A program made the translations under genes and the position numbers. The notes beneath the pieces are model-generated. The model was not told the DNA's origin. It saw nothing but the letters and a program-made list of their open reading frames with translations, and did not search any database. Below, piece after piece: positions 56,107 to 63,947 of a DNA stretch of 64,000 bases. The number at the start of each line of letters is the position of its first letter. Position 1 is the stretch's first letter. The stretch comes from CAZLCC01 sp964570845 (GTDB taxonomy: Bacteria; Patescibacteriota; Saccharimonadia; Saccharimonadales; Saccharimonadaceae), in contig CAZMZB010000002.1 of assembly GCA_964570845.1 (NCBI GenBank), forward strand, positions 69,015 to 133,014, written 5' to 3'.

Positions 56107-56949
56107 CTACCTCTTCTTCCTCTTTGCTTCATGCCGAGAACGAGCAATCATTTTATTACTATACTTACGGCGGCGAGTGCGATAGCCTAGTGTCAATTGC
56201 CCCCACGGAGTGCGTGGTGACTTTCCTGGACCGTGTGCACCGCCATCACCGCCACCATGCGGATGATCAGCAGCATTCATAACCACACCACGAACACTCG
56301 GACGAATTCCTTTTCGTCGCTTGCGACCAGCTGAGCCAATCTTGATGTTCTGGTGTTGCTCATTCCCAACTACACCAATAGTGGCCATACATTCAACACG
56401 GAAGCGCCGAATTTCACCGCTTGGCATACGAAGCAGGGCATAGTCACCCTCTTTTGCCATAAGCTGTGCTTTCGTGCCCGCAGCTCGAACGGCTTGACCG
56501 CCTTTACCTGGCTGAAGCTCAATATTATACACAAGCGTACCAGCTGGAATATCTTTAAGCGCCAAACGATTACTTGCTTCAATCGAAGCTTTTTCACCGC
56601 TTTTAATCTTTTTGCCAACTTTCATTGTGCTATCAGCAATGATGTAGTGATAAAGACCATGCTGGTCTTTCACGCGAGCAATTCGTGCAGAGCGGTTTGG
56701 ATCATACTCAATATGCTCAATCGTTGCTTCAGTACCAGGAGCAAGACGATAGTTTACAATTCGATAAAACCGCTTCACTCCGCCACCACGATGCCGTACC
56801 GTAATCCGGCCTGCATTATTACGACCTGATTTTTGCTTTTTTACTGCCAAAAGACTTTTTAATGGCTTCTTGGTTGTGATATCTGAAAAATCCTGACTAG
56901 TCATACCACGACGAGCCGGAGTTGTTGGCTTATATGCTTGAATCGCCAT
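56107..56949 (-). CDS. rplB: Ribosomal protein L2
   Basis: The 280-residue protein has GRNNAGRITVRHRGGGVKRF, IADSTMKVGKKIKSGEKASI and the peptidyl-transferase-near GVVMNAADHPHGGGDGGAHG. Length and motifs are normal. One-base overlap with rplW. Confidence 0.97.
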   Translation of the reverse strand: MAIQAYKPTTPARRGMTSQDFSDITTKKPLKSLLAVKKQKSGRNNAGRITVRHRGGGVKRFYRIVNYRLAPGTEATIEHIEYDPNRSARIARVKDQHGLYHYIIADSTMKVGKKIKSGEKASIEASNRLALKDIPAGTLVYNIELQPGKGGQAVRAAGTKAQLMAKEGDYALLRMPSGEIRRFRVECMATIGVVGNEQHQNIKIGSAGRKRRKGIRPSVRGVVMNAADHPHGGGDGGAHGPGKSPRTPWGQLTLGYRTRRRKYSNKMIARSRHEAKRKKR

Positions 56950-57254
56950 TATTTCTCCTCCTCAGTAAAGATATCAATTGAATCGCCTCCAGCAAGGGTA
57001 ACATAGGCTTTTTTTGTGTTTTTGCGATGCGCTGTTCCGGGTTGACTTCGTTTACCACGAGAAAACCGCACAGCCTTACCCTTGCTCACTAACGTCTTCA
57101 CCTTTTCCACTTTCACGTTATATTCTTCACTTACCGCATCCGCAATTTGCTGCTTATTTGCAGTTAAAGGAACATTAAATACATAGACATTTTCCTGAGC
57201 CGATACATATGCTTTCTCACTAAGGCGAGGGATAAGTGTTAGATATGACAACAT
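56949..57254 (-). CDS. rplW: Ribosomal protein L23
   Basis: The 101-residue protein has LIPRLSEKAYVSAQENVYVF and ADAVSEEYNVKVEKVKTLVS; it sits at the tunnel exit and docks trigger factor and SRP. Two bases after rplD. Confidence 0.95.
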   Translation of the reverse strand: MLSYLTLIPRLSEKAYVSAQENVYVFNVPLTANKQQIADAVSEEYNVKVEKVKTLVSKGKAVRFSRGKRSQPGTAHRKNTKKAYVTLAGGDSIDIFTEEEK

Positions 57255-57255
57255 A

Positions 57256-57861
57256 TTATTTCTCCTCTCCTAGCCACTTTTCAATAGCTTTTAATGCACC
57301 CTGACTCACAACAATCTTATCTGCATTTAAAATATGATACACACTTAGATACGTTGCACGTATCAACGTTACGTTTTGTAAATTATGCGTTGCGCGAATT
57401 AGCTCTGGTGTCTTGTCATCAACCACAAGTAATACGCGACGTACATCGATCTTTTGTTTCTTCAGAAAATCAGCAATCTCTTTTGTCTTGCCAGTCGTTT
57501 TGGCTTCAGCAATCATAATTTTATCTGCTTTATTTGCAAGAGTTAATGCTTGACGAACGGCAACTCGCTTGGTACGAACGTTAAGTTGCTTCTTGTAGTT
57601 CTCGTTGCCGCGTGGACCAAAGACAACACCACCACCACGCCAGATCGGGTTACGAATTGAACCAAATCGAGCACGACCGGTACCTTTTTGTCGCCATGGC
57701 TTCTTACCACCTCCACGCACTTCGCCGCGCTGTTTTGTAGTTGCACTACTCGTACGGGCGTTTGCAAGATAAGCATCATACGCGAGCTTCAATAGTTCGT
57801 GGTTTGGCACATCCACAGCAAATACTTTCTTTGGTAGGGTTGTTTTTGTCGTTGTTGCCAT
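57256..57861 (-). CDS. rplD: Ribosomal protein L4
   Basis: The ATG at 57861 is chosen (GGAGGAAAGG about 7 nt upstream), giving 201 residues. The tunnel loop shows TKQRGEVRGGGKKPWRQKGT and GRARFGSIRNPIWRGGGVVF. In E. coli L4 represses its own operon; a structured leader lies before rplC here and may have the same use. Confidence 0.96.
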   Translation of the reverse strand: MATTTKTTLPKKVFAVDVPNHELLKLAYDAYLANARTSSATTKQRGEVRGGGKKPWRQKGTGRARFGSIRNPIWRGGGVVFGPRGNENYKKQLNVRTKRVAVRQALTLANKADKIMIAEAKTTGKTKEIADFLKKQKIDVRRVLLVVDDKTPELIRATHNLQNVTLIRATYLSVYHILNADKIVVSQGALKAIEKWLGEEK

Positions 57862-57862
57862 A

Positions 57863-58477
57863 TTACGCCTTTCCTCCAATCATCACCACACCACGTCGTG
57901 GCCCAGGAACAGCACCTGTAACGCCAATTAAATTATTCTCAGCATCAACATAAGCAACTTTCAGATTTTTCACCGTCACACGATCATACCCCATGCGCCC
58001 AGCCATGCGTTTACCCTTAAAGACCTTTTGCGGATACATTGAACCGATTGAACCTGGTTTTCGTACATTTCCGTTGCCGCCATGACTGCTTGCGCTCGTC
58101 TTAAAGTTATGCCGCTTCACGGTACCGGCAAAACCTTTACCTTTACTCGTACCTGTAACTGCTACTTTATCACCAATTTCAAAGGTGTTCACATCAATTA
58201 CATCACCAACTTTAATTTCTTCATTTAATTCGTCAACACGAATTTCACGAATGACTTTTGGCTCAGTCTTTGAACCTTTCACATGACCCTTAGTGGCTTT
58301 TGAGAGATTTTTTCCTTTCCCAAAGCCAATTTGAATAGCGTTATAGCCATCTTTTTCTGCAGTTTTAATCTGCGTGACAGTGCAAGGACCGGCTTGAAGC
58401 AGGGTAACTGCTTTTGCAGTACCATCATCAGAGATGATTTGTGTCATGCCGACCTTGGTGCCGAGAAGAGATTTCAT
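57863..58477 (-). CDS. rplC: Ribosomal protein L3
   Basis: The 204-residue protein has SLLGTKGMT-type MKSLLGTKVGMTQIISDDGT and HNFKTSASSHGGNGNVRKPG, plus KGKRMAGRMGYDRVTVKNLK. It is the first gene of the S10 cluster here because rpsJ lies about 850 bp upstream in a separate unit. The ATG has GTGGAGTGAAG upstream. Confidence 0.97.
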   Translation of the reverse strand: MKSLLGTKVGMTQIISDDGTAKAVTLLQAGPCTVTQIKTAEKDGYNAIQIGFGKGKNLSKATKGHVKGSKTEPKVIREIRVDELNEEIKVGDVIDVNTFEIGDKVAVTGTSKGKGFAGTVKRHNFKTSASSHGGNGNVRKPGSIGSMYPQKVFKGKRMAGRMGYDRVTVKNLKVAYVDAENNLIGVTGAVPGPRRGVVMIGGKA

Positions 58478-58496
58478 TCAACTTCACTCCACTTAA

Positions 58497-58565
58497 AATT
58501 CTTGGTGGCTAGTGGTTTCTGTCGATGGTTAAACCGATTACAGACCTGCTAATTCACCAAGAATT
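58497..58565 (-). promoter_or_regulatory. Structured leader RNA before rplC (candidate ribosomal-protein leader)
   Basis: On the minus strand AATTCTTGGTG (58565-58555) pairs perfectly with CACCAAGAATT (58507-58497), closing a region that contains a further stem TCTGT/ACAGA. The fold lies between the promoter and the rplC start, in the position of the S10 leader, the L4 target of other bacteria. It does not match a leader I know. Confidence 0.5.
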
Positions 58566-58603
58566 AAACTAATATTTTGCTTTTATTAAAAAGTTACCAA
58601 GTA

Positions 58604-58632
58604 ATTATAGCAAAATAACCGCTATGAATCAA
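58604..58632 (-). promoter_or_regulatory. Promoter of the rplC-to-secY operon
   Basis: On the minus strand, TTGATT (58632-58627), 17 nt, TATAAT (58609-58604). The transcript would carry a leader of about 120 nt. Confidence 0.75.
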
Positions 58633-58639
58633 CAAGAAG

Positions 58640-58667
58640 TTGCATTAAAAAACTAAATAAGTATATA
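58640..58667 (+). promoter_or_regulatory. Promoter of the 90-aa membrane protein gene
   Basis: TTGCAT (58640-58645), 16 nt, TATAAT (58662-58667), divergent from the rplC promoter 8 bp away. Confidence 0.65.
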
Positions 58668-58719
58668 ATGCCTAGTATTAAAGCATAAGCTAAGGGTAAG
58701 CGAAAGGATCTCACTCATT

Positions 58720-58992
58720 ATGGCAACAGCAAAGAGAAAGACAACGACAAAAAAGCGCACTACAAAAGCAACAAATACAAAAAAGCGCTCTGTTGCAAAA
58801 AAGAAACAATCAGATTTTTGGACAGTTGAATTTACTGCCGAAACGCTTTATTGGCTTATCTTTGGCGTCTTAGTCGTTGCTATTGGTTACTGGACCTACA
58901 CCACCTCTCAGCAAGTACATGAAATCTATAATAATATGAATGATGAAGAACTACTCATCATTCAAAGTCCAGCAAAAAAGACTACAGAATAA
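58720..58992 (+). CDS. Small Lys/Thr-rich single-span membrane protein, 90 aa
   Basis: Residues 1-30 are almost all Lys, Thr, Arg and Ala (KRKTTTKKRTTKATNTKKRS), then one membrane helix (LYWLIFGVLVVAIGYWTY) and an acidic end. The basic tail could bind RNA, DNA or ribosomes at the membrane. No family recognised. It lies between rplC and rpsJ on the opposite strand, where other bacteria have nothing. It converges with, and overlaps by 11 bp, the 109-residue membrane protein gene. Confidence 0.75.
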   Translation: MATAKRKTTTKKRTTKATNTKKRSVAKKKQSDFWTVEFTAETLYWLIFGVLVVAIGYWTYTTSQQVHEIYNNMNDEELLIIQSPAKKTTE

Positions 58993-59302
58993 TTCCAGCC
59001 GGTAGGAAATACGATACGACCGTCATCACAATGATGACGGCGTATTCTATCTTACGGTCAATTTGAAATTTATCGTGGCTTGCAATCAACAGCCCAACCA
59101 AAAGTCCGATTGGTACGCCCACTAAAGGGATACCGCCAGCAATAACCGGTTCACTGAATTTTAACCAGACTGTTCCAAGCATGAGATAGAGAACTAATTT
59201 CAGAAAATAAACGCTATCTCGTTCTTCGGCTATTGTTTGTTTCGATTTTTTAGCCGTTCTCTTTTGTTGCTTTTGTGATTTTGTTTTTACAGTCTTTGCC
59301 AT
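58982..59302 (-). CDS. Small membrane protein with basic N-terminus, ~106 aa
   Basis: The ATG at 59302 gives a product with a lysine-rich start (KTKSQKQQKRTAKKSKQT) and about three hydrophobic segments (FLKLVLYLMLGTVWL, VPIGLLVGLLIAS, VIIVMTVVSYFLPAGIIL). The layout of a basic tail and membrane anchor parallels the convergent 90-residue protein. It follows rpsJ by 25 bp and is probably co-transcribed with it. No family recognised. Confidence 0.72.
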   Translation of the reverse strand: MAKTVKTKSQKQQKRTAKKSKQTIAEERDSVYFLKLVLYLMLGTVWLKFSEPVIAGGIPLVGVPIGLLVGLLIASHDKFQIDRKIEYAVIIVMTVVSYFLPAGIIL

Positions 59303-59327
59303 GTTTCCCAACCCTCTTTATAAAATG

Positions 59328-59660
59328 CTACATTCGAATTTCTGCATCACACCCAGCTGGCAAGCTAAGGTTTTGCAGTGAATCAATTGTTTTTGGTGTT
59401 GCGTTCGTAATGTCAATCAAGCGCTTGTGCACACGCATCTCGAATGCTTCACCACCCTTTTTGTAGACATGTGGTGATTTGACCACAGTAAATGTACTTT
59501 TTCGTGTTGGCAGGGGCACAGGACCCGCAATATCCGCGCCTGTTCTCAGTGCCGTATCAATAATTTGCTTGGCAGACTGATCAATGACCTTATGATCATA
59601 TGCCTTTAAGCGAATACGAATACGGGGTGCTTTTCCGCCGCTTGGAGTAGCTTTAGCCAT
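59328..59660 (-). CDS. rpsJ: Ribosomal protein S10 (NusE)
   Basis: The 110-residue protein has IRIRLKAYDHKVIDQSAKQI, GPVPLPTRKSTFTVVKSPHV and FEMRVHKRLIDI, as in all S10. It also takes part in antitermination with NusB. It is separated from rplC by two small membrane-protein genes, so the S10 operon is split. Confidence 0.97.
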   Translation of the reverse strand: MAKATPSGGKAPRIRIRLKAYDHKVIDQSAKQIIDTALRTGADIAGPVPLPTRKSTFTVVKSPHVYKKGGEAFEMRVHKRLIDITNATPKTIDSLQNLSLPAGCDAEIRM

Positions 59661-59687
59661 TATGATTATTTCTCCTTCAATGTGCTA

Positions 59688-59734
59688 GTATCGTAACCTC
59701 TTCACGGAATGTTTACCGGACGAGTTCTCGATAC
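59688..59734 (-). promoter_or_regulatory. Structured leader before rpsJ
   Basis: GTATCG (59688-59693) pairs with CGATAC (59729-59734), enclosing about 35 nt with partly complementary arms. It ends 15 nt before the ribosome binding site. A regulatory role is a guess from position. Confidence 0.4.
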
Positions 59735-59757
59735 AATTTATGTTATATCTAGAAGTT

Positions 59758-59785
59758 ATTATACCTGTTATTAACTATTTTTCAA
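59758..59785 (-). promoter_or_regulatory. Promoter of rpsJ
   Basis: On the minus strand, TTGAAA (59785-59780), 16 nt, TATAAT (59763-59758). The -35 overlaps the last codons of the upstream broken gene. Confidence 0.65.
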
Positions 59786-60533
59786 GCAGTTGTTTTGGAG
59801 GATGTACGTTACGATACGCAATATACGCAATGCTGCCAAGTCTCCTTGGCGGTGTTTTCTTTACTGATCTAATGATTTCTCTCATCGCAACACCCGCAAG
59901 TGCTTTTTTATTGCCTAAAGAAGGCACTACGGTAATATTACCACTCCTAAAATCTTTTTCCATGTCAAGCAAGCTATCAAACATATAGCCAGTTACCATA
60001 AAGTTATGCAACCAGTCATTGAAGTGTTGGCGACTTTCAGCGTCTTTTTGACTGCTTTCCTTTAACTCAAATAAGGACGAATACCACTTTACTTCATTTC
60101 TCGTAAGGGTTACTAACTCTTTTACAGAGGAGGCCCGGGCCTTATCCTTGGCAAAAGCTGCAAGTTTTTTAATCTCTTCCACTAAATGCTACTGTTCGGT
60201 CGTTGAATACGTCGCAATTGAGGCTCGAAAATCTAATGCCTCTTTCTCGCTTACCTGTCCTACTGGGCGACCCGATAATAGCATGGTTAAAGCGGGTTCT
60301 ATGTCTTCACACCCCTCTTCATCAATCATGTCATCCAAAGCCCGAGTGATGCCAAACATGGTGCGCCAGCGCTCTATATCTTCTTTTTTCAGCTCCACGC
60401 CCATTGTGTCGGCGACTTGAGCAAACAAGCGCCAGCCATATCGATACCCCGGCTTTTCGGCATCACCATCGCGCAATCTTGGCAAGCCTCTCTTATCCAA
60501 AAAAGGAAGTCTTACAGTGGTTGAGTATTCCAT
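59775..60533 (-). pseudogene. Squalene/phytoene-synthase-like gene with in-frame TAG
   Basis: One reading frame runs from ATG 60533 to 59775 and is cut by a single TAG at 60191-60189: the codons there read ACC GAA CAG TAG CAT TTA GTG GAA. The first part (114 residues) contains ITRALDDMIDEE near residue 63, a first Asp-rich motif. The second part (135 residues from a GTG at 60182) contains MFDSLLDMEKDFRSGNI, like the second Asp motif of squalene/phytoene synthases. Together they give about 250 residues, plausible for an all-helical class I prenyl-converting enzyme. Either it is a recent nonsense mutation or the codon is read through. There is no ribosome binding site before the GTG. Confidence 0.7.
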
Positions 60534-60580
60534 TTAAAATATTTTACTATAAAATTATACTTTCGTCTAACTTATGGCTA

Positions 60581-60619
60581 AATAAGAAGACCTCCGAGCA
60601 ATCGGAGGATCTTCTTATT
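60581..60619 (-). terminator. Terminator of tuf
   Basis: AATAAGAAGA-CCTCCGA (60581-60597) pairs with TCGGAGG-ATCTTCTTATT (60602-60619) around a short loop, one mismatch. The A/T outer stem makes it work in both directions. Confidence 0.85.
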
Positions 60620-60637
60620 GTAGAGATTTCTTGGGCG

Positions 60638-61819
60638 TTACTTGGAAATCTTTGTCACCACACCAGCACCAACAGTTCGGCCGCCTTCGCGAATAGCAAA
60701 GCGAAGACCCTGCTCCATAGCAATTGGTGCGAGTAGCTTCACCTTAAAGGTCACTGTATCACCTGGCATCACCATTTCTTTATCTGCTGGAAGTTCAACT
60801 TCACCCGTTACATCAGTGGTTCGGAAATAGAACTGAGGCTTATAACCTTTGAAGAATGGTGTATGACGACCACCTTCCTCTTTTGTAAGAACGTATACTT
60901 CAGCATCAAACTCTGTGTGCGGCGTGATTGAACCTGGCTTCGCAAGCACTTGACCGCGTTCAATATCATCGCGCTCAATGCCACGAAGAAGGATGCCAGC
61001 GTTATCGCCAGCTTGGCCTTTATCAAGATTCTTCTTGAATGCTTCGATACCTGTTACGACAGATTTTTGCGTATCTTTGATACCCACGATTTCAATTTCA
61101 TCGTTTAGATTCACAGTGCCCTGCTCAATACGACCAGTTGCCACTGTTCCACGACCCTTAATTGAAAACACATCTTCAACAGGCATAAGGAACGGCTTAT
61201 CAAGATCACGCTTTGGCTCCGGAATGTAGTCATCCATAGCCTTCACAAGTTCCATGACAGCTTCCATATATTTCTCGTCGCCTTCAAGCGCTTTCAGTGC
61301 AGAACCCTTGATAATTGGAGCTTCACGATCAAACTCATATTTTGCCAGAAGATCACGAACATCTTCTTCGACAAGCTCAACAAGCTCTTCGTCTGCCATA
61401 TCCATTTTATTGAGGAATACAACAATCTTTGGCACACCAACTTGCTTTGCAAGAAGTACGTGCTCACGAGTCTGAGGCATTGGACCATCAGCTGCTGAAA
61501 CAACCAATATAGCACCGTCGACCTGTGCAGCACCGGTAATCATGTTCTTCACATAGTCAGCGTGTCCTGGCATGTCAACGTGAGCGTAGTGACGCTTATC
61601 GCTTTCATATTCTTGGTGAGAAGTAGCAATGGTAATTCCACGTTGCTTTTCTTCTGGTGCGTTGTCAATTTGGTCATATGCAATTGACTTGTTCACATCA
61701 CTAGGAAGTTTCTTTGCTAGTGTTGCTGTAATTGCAGCTGTGAGAGTTGTTTTACCGTGGTCAACGTGACCCATAGTACCAACATTCACATGTGGCTTGC
61801 TGCGATCAAAATCTGCCAT
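60638..61819 (-). CDS. tuf: Translation elongation factor EF-Tu
   Basis: The 393-residue GTPase has GHVDHGKTT (residue 18), the switch I RGITIATSHQEY, HVDMPGHADYVKNM (Met where most have Cys) and NKMD. Domain II starts near 205 and domain III follows. It delivers aminoacyl-tRNA to the ribosome. It stands alone with its own promoter and terminator behind two tRNA genes. Confidence 0.98.
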   Translation of the reverse strand: MADFDRSKPHVNVGTMGHVDHGKTTLTAAITATLAKKLPSDVNKSIAYDQIDNAPEEKQRGITIATSHQEYESDKRHYAHVDMPGHADYVKNMITGAAQVDGAILVVSAADGPMPQTREHVLLAKQVGVPKIVVFLNKMDMADEELVELVEEDVRDLLAKYEFDREAPIIKGSALKALEGDEKYMEAVMELVKAMDDYIPEPKRDLDKPFLMPVEDVFSIKGRGTVATGRIEQGTVNLNDEIEIVGIKDTQKSVVTGIEAFKKNLDKGQAGDNAGILLRGIERDDIERGQVLAKPGSITPHTEFDAEVYVLTKEEGGRHTPFFKGYKPQFYFRTTDVTGEVELPADKEMVMPGDTVTFKVKLLAPIAMEQGLRFAIREGGRTVGAGVVTKISK

Positions 61820-61893
61820 GTAGGTTTTCTCCTTGGTTTTACTAATTATTTTTTGCGCATAGGAAAATACTTCCCCACGAACGTATGAGTCAG

Positions 61894-61922
61894 ATTATAG
61901 CGATGTTTTATTTATCTGTAAA
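61894..61922 (-). promoter_or_regulatory. Promoter of tuf
   Basis: On the minus strand, TTTACA (61922-61917), 17 nt, TATAAT (61899-61894), giving a leader of about 70 nt. Confidence 0.75.
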
Positions 61923-61941
61923 GCGTTTTGTTATCTAATCC

Positions 61942-62029
61942 TGGTGGGCGAGGAGGGACTCGAACCCTCAAGCCTTATTCAGGCAGCGGATTTTAAGTCC
62001 ACCGCGTATACCAATTCCGCCACTCGCCC
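61942..62029 (-). tRNA. tRNA-Leu (anticodon UAA)
   Basis: Class II tRNA: acceptor GGGCGAG/CTCGCCC, anticodon stem GTGGA/TCCGC with loop CTTAAAA, long variable arm, T-arm GAGGG-TTCGAGT-CCCTC and encoded CCA. Confidence 0.95.
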
Positions 62030-62049
62030 TTAGTTTTTTGCAATAAATA

Positions 62050-62123
62050 TGGAGGCACGGACGGGATTTGCACCCGTGTACGTGGTTTTGCAGACCACTG
62101 CCTAACTCCTCGGCCACCGCGCC
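62050..62123 (-). tRNA. tRNA-Cys (anticodon GCA)
   Basis: Acceptor GGCGCGG/CCGTGCC (one G-U), anticodon stem GTGGT/ACCAC with loop CTGCAAA, T-arm ACGGG-TGCAAAT-CCCGT and encoded CCA. It precedes tRNA-Leu and tuf in the same direction. Confidence 0.95.
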
Positions 62124-62141
62124 CTACTTATCGCTCACTTA

Positions 62142-62171
62142 ACTATACCGTAGTTTCGCTACGTGCTTCAA
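62142..62171 (-). promoter_or_regulatory. Promoter of the tRNA-Cys/tRNA-Leu unit
   Basis: On the minus strand, TTGAAG (62171-62166), 18 nt, TATAGT (62147-62142). A small hairpin CGTAG-CGAAA-CTACG (62149-62163) lies in the spacer and may also end the upstream oxidase transcript. Confidence 0.6.
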
Positions 62172-62172
62172 G

Positions 62173-63822
62173 CTATAGACGGGGCAAATAATCACTGAGC
62201 CGTGCATGATCATAGCTTTCAGCGACAATTTCAAGTAAACCTGGGGCATTTGCCAACTGCGTACCAACTTTTACATTTGCATTGAACACATTTTGCGGAT
62301 CAAACGCATGTTTTACTTCTTCAAAAAGCTCAATCATTTCCTGGCTATATTCACTCGCTGCAAGCGGAGAACGAAGTCGTCCTTCGCCATATTGCGCCGC
62401 AACGCTGCCACCAAGCTTTAAAACAAGCTCATAATAGCTTTCAGTAAACTTTTTTACCTTCTGTCGATCATTTAATCGACGAAGATCAAGGAACGGATAT
62501 ACCTTAAAGATATTATCGCCCGCATGACCCCACATAGCTATGGTGACACGCTGTTTCTTAGCGATGTCATAGACACCAGCCACATACTTTTCAAACCCTT
62601 CTCGCGGAACACTTGCATCTTCCGTGAGTGGCAATGGTACACGGCCGTCAATTTCGCCATTAATCACTGCCGCCTGGATACTGAAAAATGCTTGCCACCA
62701 ATCTGCCTGCTCATCAAGATCACCACTCAGCTGGACATAATGACCCGCCTTCTGAAATCCTTTTGCTGCTTTTTTAGCCTTTTTCACTTGCTTTCTGCCT
62801 GCATCGTCAAATTCAACAAACAACAGTGCAGCTGGGGTTTTTGCACCCTCTTCAAGCACGGTGCTTATATCAAGCCCCTGACTCTGTACTAAATCAAGCG
62901 TTTGCCTATCAATAAACTCAATACTACTTGGTTGTAATTGTTGCAGCGCATCGAGAGCATCATGCGCATCAGCTAATGTCTCAAAACAAATCGTCACAAG
63001 CTGCGTTTGCGGCACATATGGCGCAAGTTTTATAATCATCTCTGTAATTATCCCAAGCGTTCCTTGTGCCCCTACAAGTAACGGCGTGAGGTCAAACGAG
63101 CCGTTCTTTTGTTTCACTTCAGCCAACCCGCTATAGCCTGCGTTTGTGTATGACGCACGAGAAACAATTTCATTTTCAATTAATTCTTGGTTGTCCGTAA
63201 TTAAGCCATCAATCTTACGATAGATTTCACCCTCAAGTGTCTGAAGTCCTTTTTTCTTGTTAAGTTCTTTTTTACTGATACGCCCAGTTTGAATTACTTC
63301 ACCATTCGCTAGAACGACTTCGAGCTGATCAACCCATTTACGCATATCGCCATATTTAATGGACTTTCGCGTCATAGTATTGTTTGAAGCAGCACCACCA
63401 ATAGTCGAATAAAGAGAAGAGTTTGGGAAAATTGGCAAGCAAAGGCCGTGCGTTTTCATCGCTTCCTGGAAGACATTGAAGTTTACACCAGGCTGCAAAC
63501 GCGCCAATTGTTGCTTTGTATCAAGCTCTAAAATCTTATTAAAGTGGGCAGGAGTTGAGATAGTAATGCCCGTACCAATCGCCGCGCCAGTATTACTTGA
63601 ACCACTTCCCCGGGGCGTGATTGGTAATGCATGGCCTTTTTGCGCCAGTTGATAAGCAAACCGCGCTACTTTGCGAACATCGTTCACTCCATATGGATAC
63701 ACTATGAGATGTGGAGTTTGCGTTAAAATACTGCCATCTCTCGAAAAATGTTGTCGCACCGCCGCAGTTGTTACTACTTCACCCTGTAAGTGTTCTTGCA
63801 AATAGCTTGCAATCTTACTCAT
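62173..63822 (-). CDS. FAD-linked oxidase (GlcD/D-lactate dehydrogenase-like)
   Basis: The 549-residue flavoprotein has a PCMH-type FAD domain: LPITPRGSGSSNTGAAIGTG near residue 95, LQPGVNFNVFQEAMKTHGL, FPNSSLYSTIGGAASNN, and LLVGAQGTLGIITEMIIKLA, followed by the cap domain with MWGHAGDNIFKVYPFL near residue 430. Members oxidise D-lactate, glycolate or other 2-hydroxy acids. No iron-sulfur partner gene is present nearby. It could feed electrons to the same quinone or carrier pool as NDH-2; the acceptor is unknown. Confidence 0.88.
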   Translation of the reverse strand: MSKIASYLQEHLQGEVVTTAAVRQHFSRDGSILTQTPHLIVYPYGVNDVRKVARFAYQLAQKGHALPITPRGSGSSNTGAAIGTGITISTPAHFNKILELDTKQQLARLQPGVNFNVFQEAMKTHGLCLPIFPNSSLYSTIGGAASNNTMTRKSIKYGDMRKWVDQLEVVLANGEVIQTGRISKKELNKKKGLQTLEGEIYRKIDGLITDNQELIENEIVSRASYTNAGYSGLAEVKQKNGSFDLTPLLVGAQGTLGIITEMIIKLAPYVPQTQLVTICFETLADAHDALDALQQLQPSSIEFIDRQTLDLVQSQGLDISTVLEEGAKTPAALLFVEFDDAGRKQVKKAKKAAKGFQKAGHYVQLSGDLDEQADWWQAFFSIQAAVINGEIDGRVPLPLTEDASVPREGFEKYVAGVYDIAKKQRVTIAMWGHAGDNIFKVYPFLDLRRLNDRQKVKKFTESYYELVLKLGGSVAAQYGEGRLRSPLAASEYSQEMIELFEEVKHAFDPQNVFNANVKVGTQLANAPGLLEIVAESYDHARLSDYLPRL

Positions 63823-63914
63823 TTTTGCCCCCGTCTCTTACGCCTCATCGATCTTATTAATTTTATAATAGCATAAGCTTGCCTAGTGGAACAAAATAAA
63901 CATATTTTGATAAT

Positions 63915-63947
63915 AAAAAATGCTGACCTTTACAGTCAGCATTTTTT
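63915..63947. terminator. Bidirectional terminator between tRNA-Phe and the oxidase
   Basis: AAAAAATGCTGAC (63915-63927) pairs with GTCAGCATTTTTT (63935-63947) around a 7-nt loop. It has U-tracts in both directions. The last bases overlap the CCA of the tRNA. Confidence 0.85.

Noticed and set aside
56353..56829. 158-codon frame antisense to rplB
   Set aside because: Wholly inside a conserved ribosomal gene, with no promoter or ribosome binding site.
60182..60200. TAG recoded as an amino acid genome-wide
   Set aside because: TAG clearly ends other genes here (GH57, GH15), so at most this one site would be read through.
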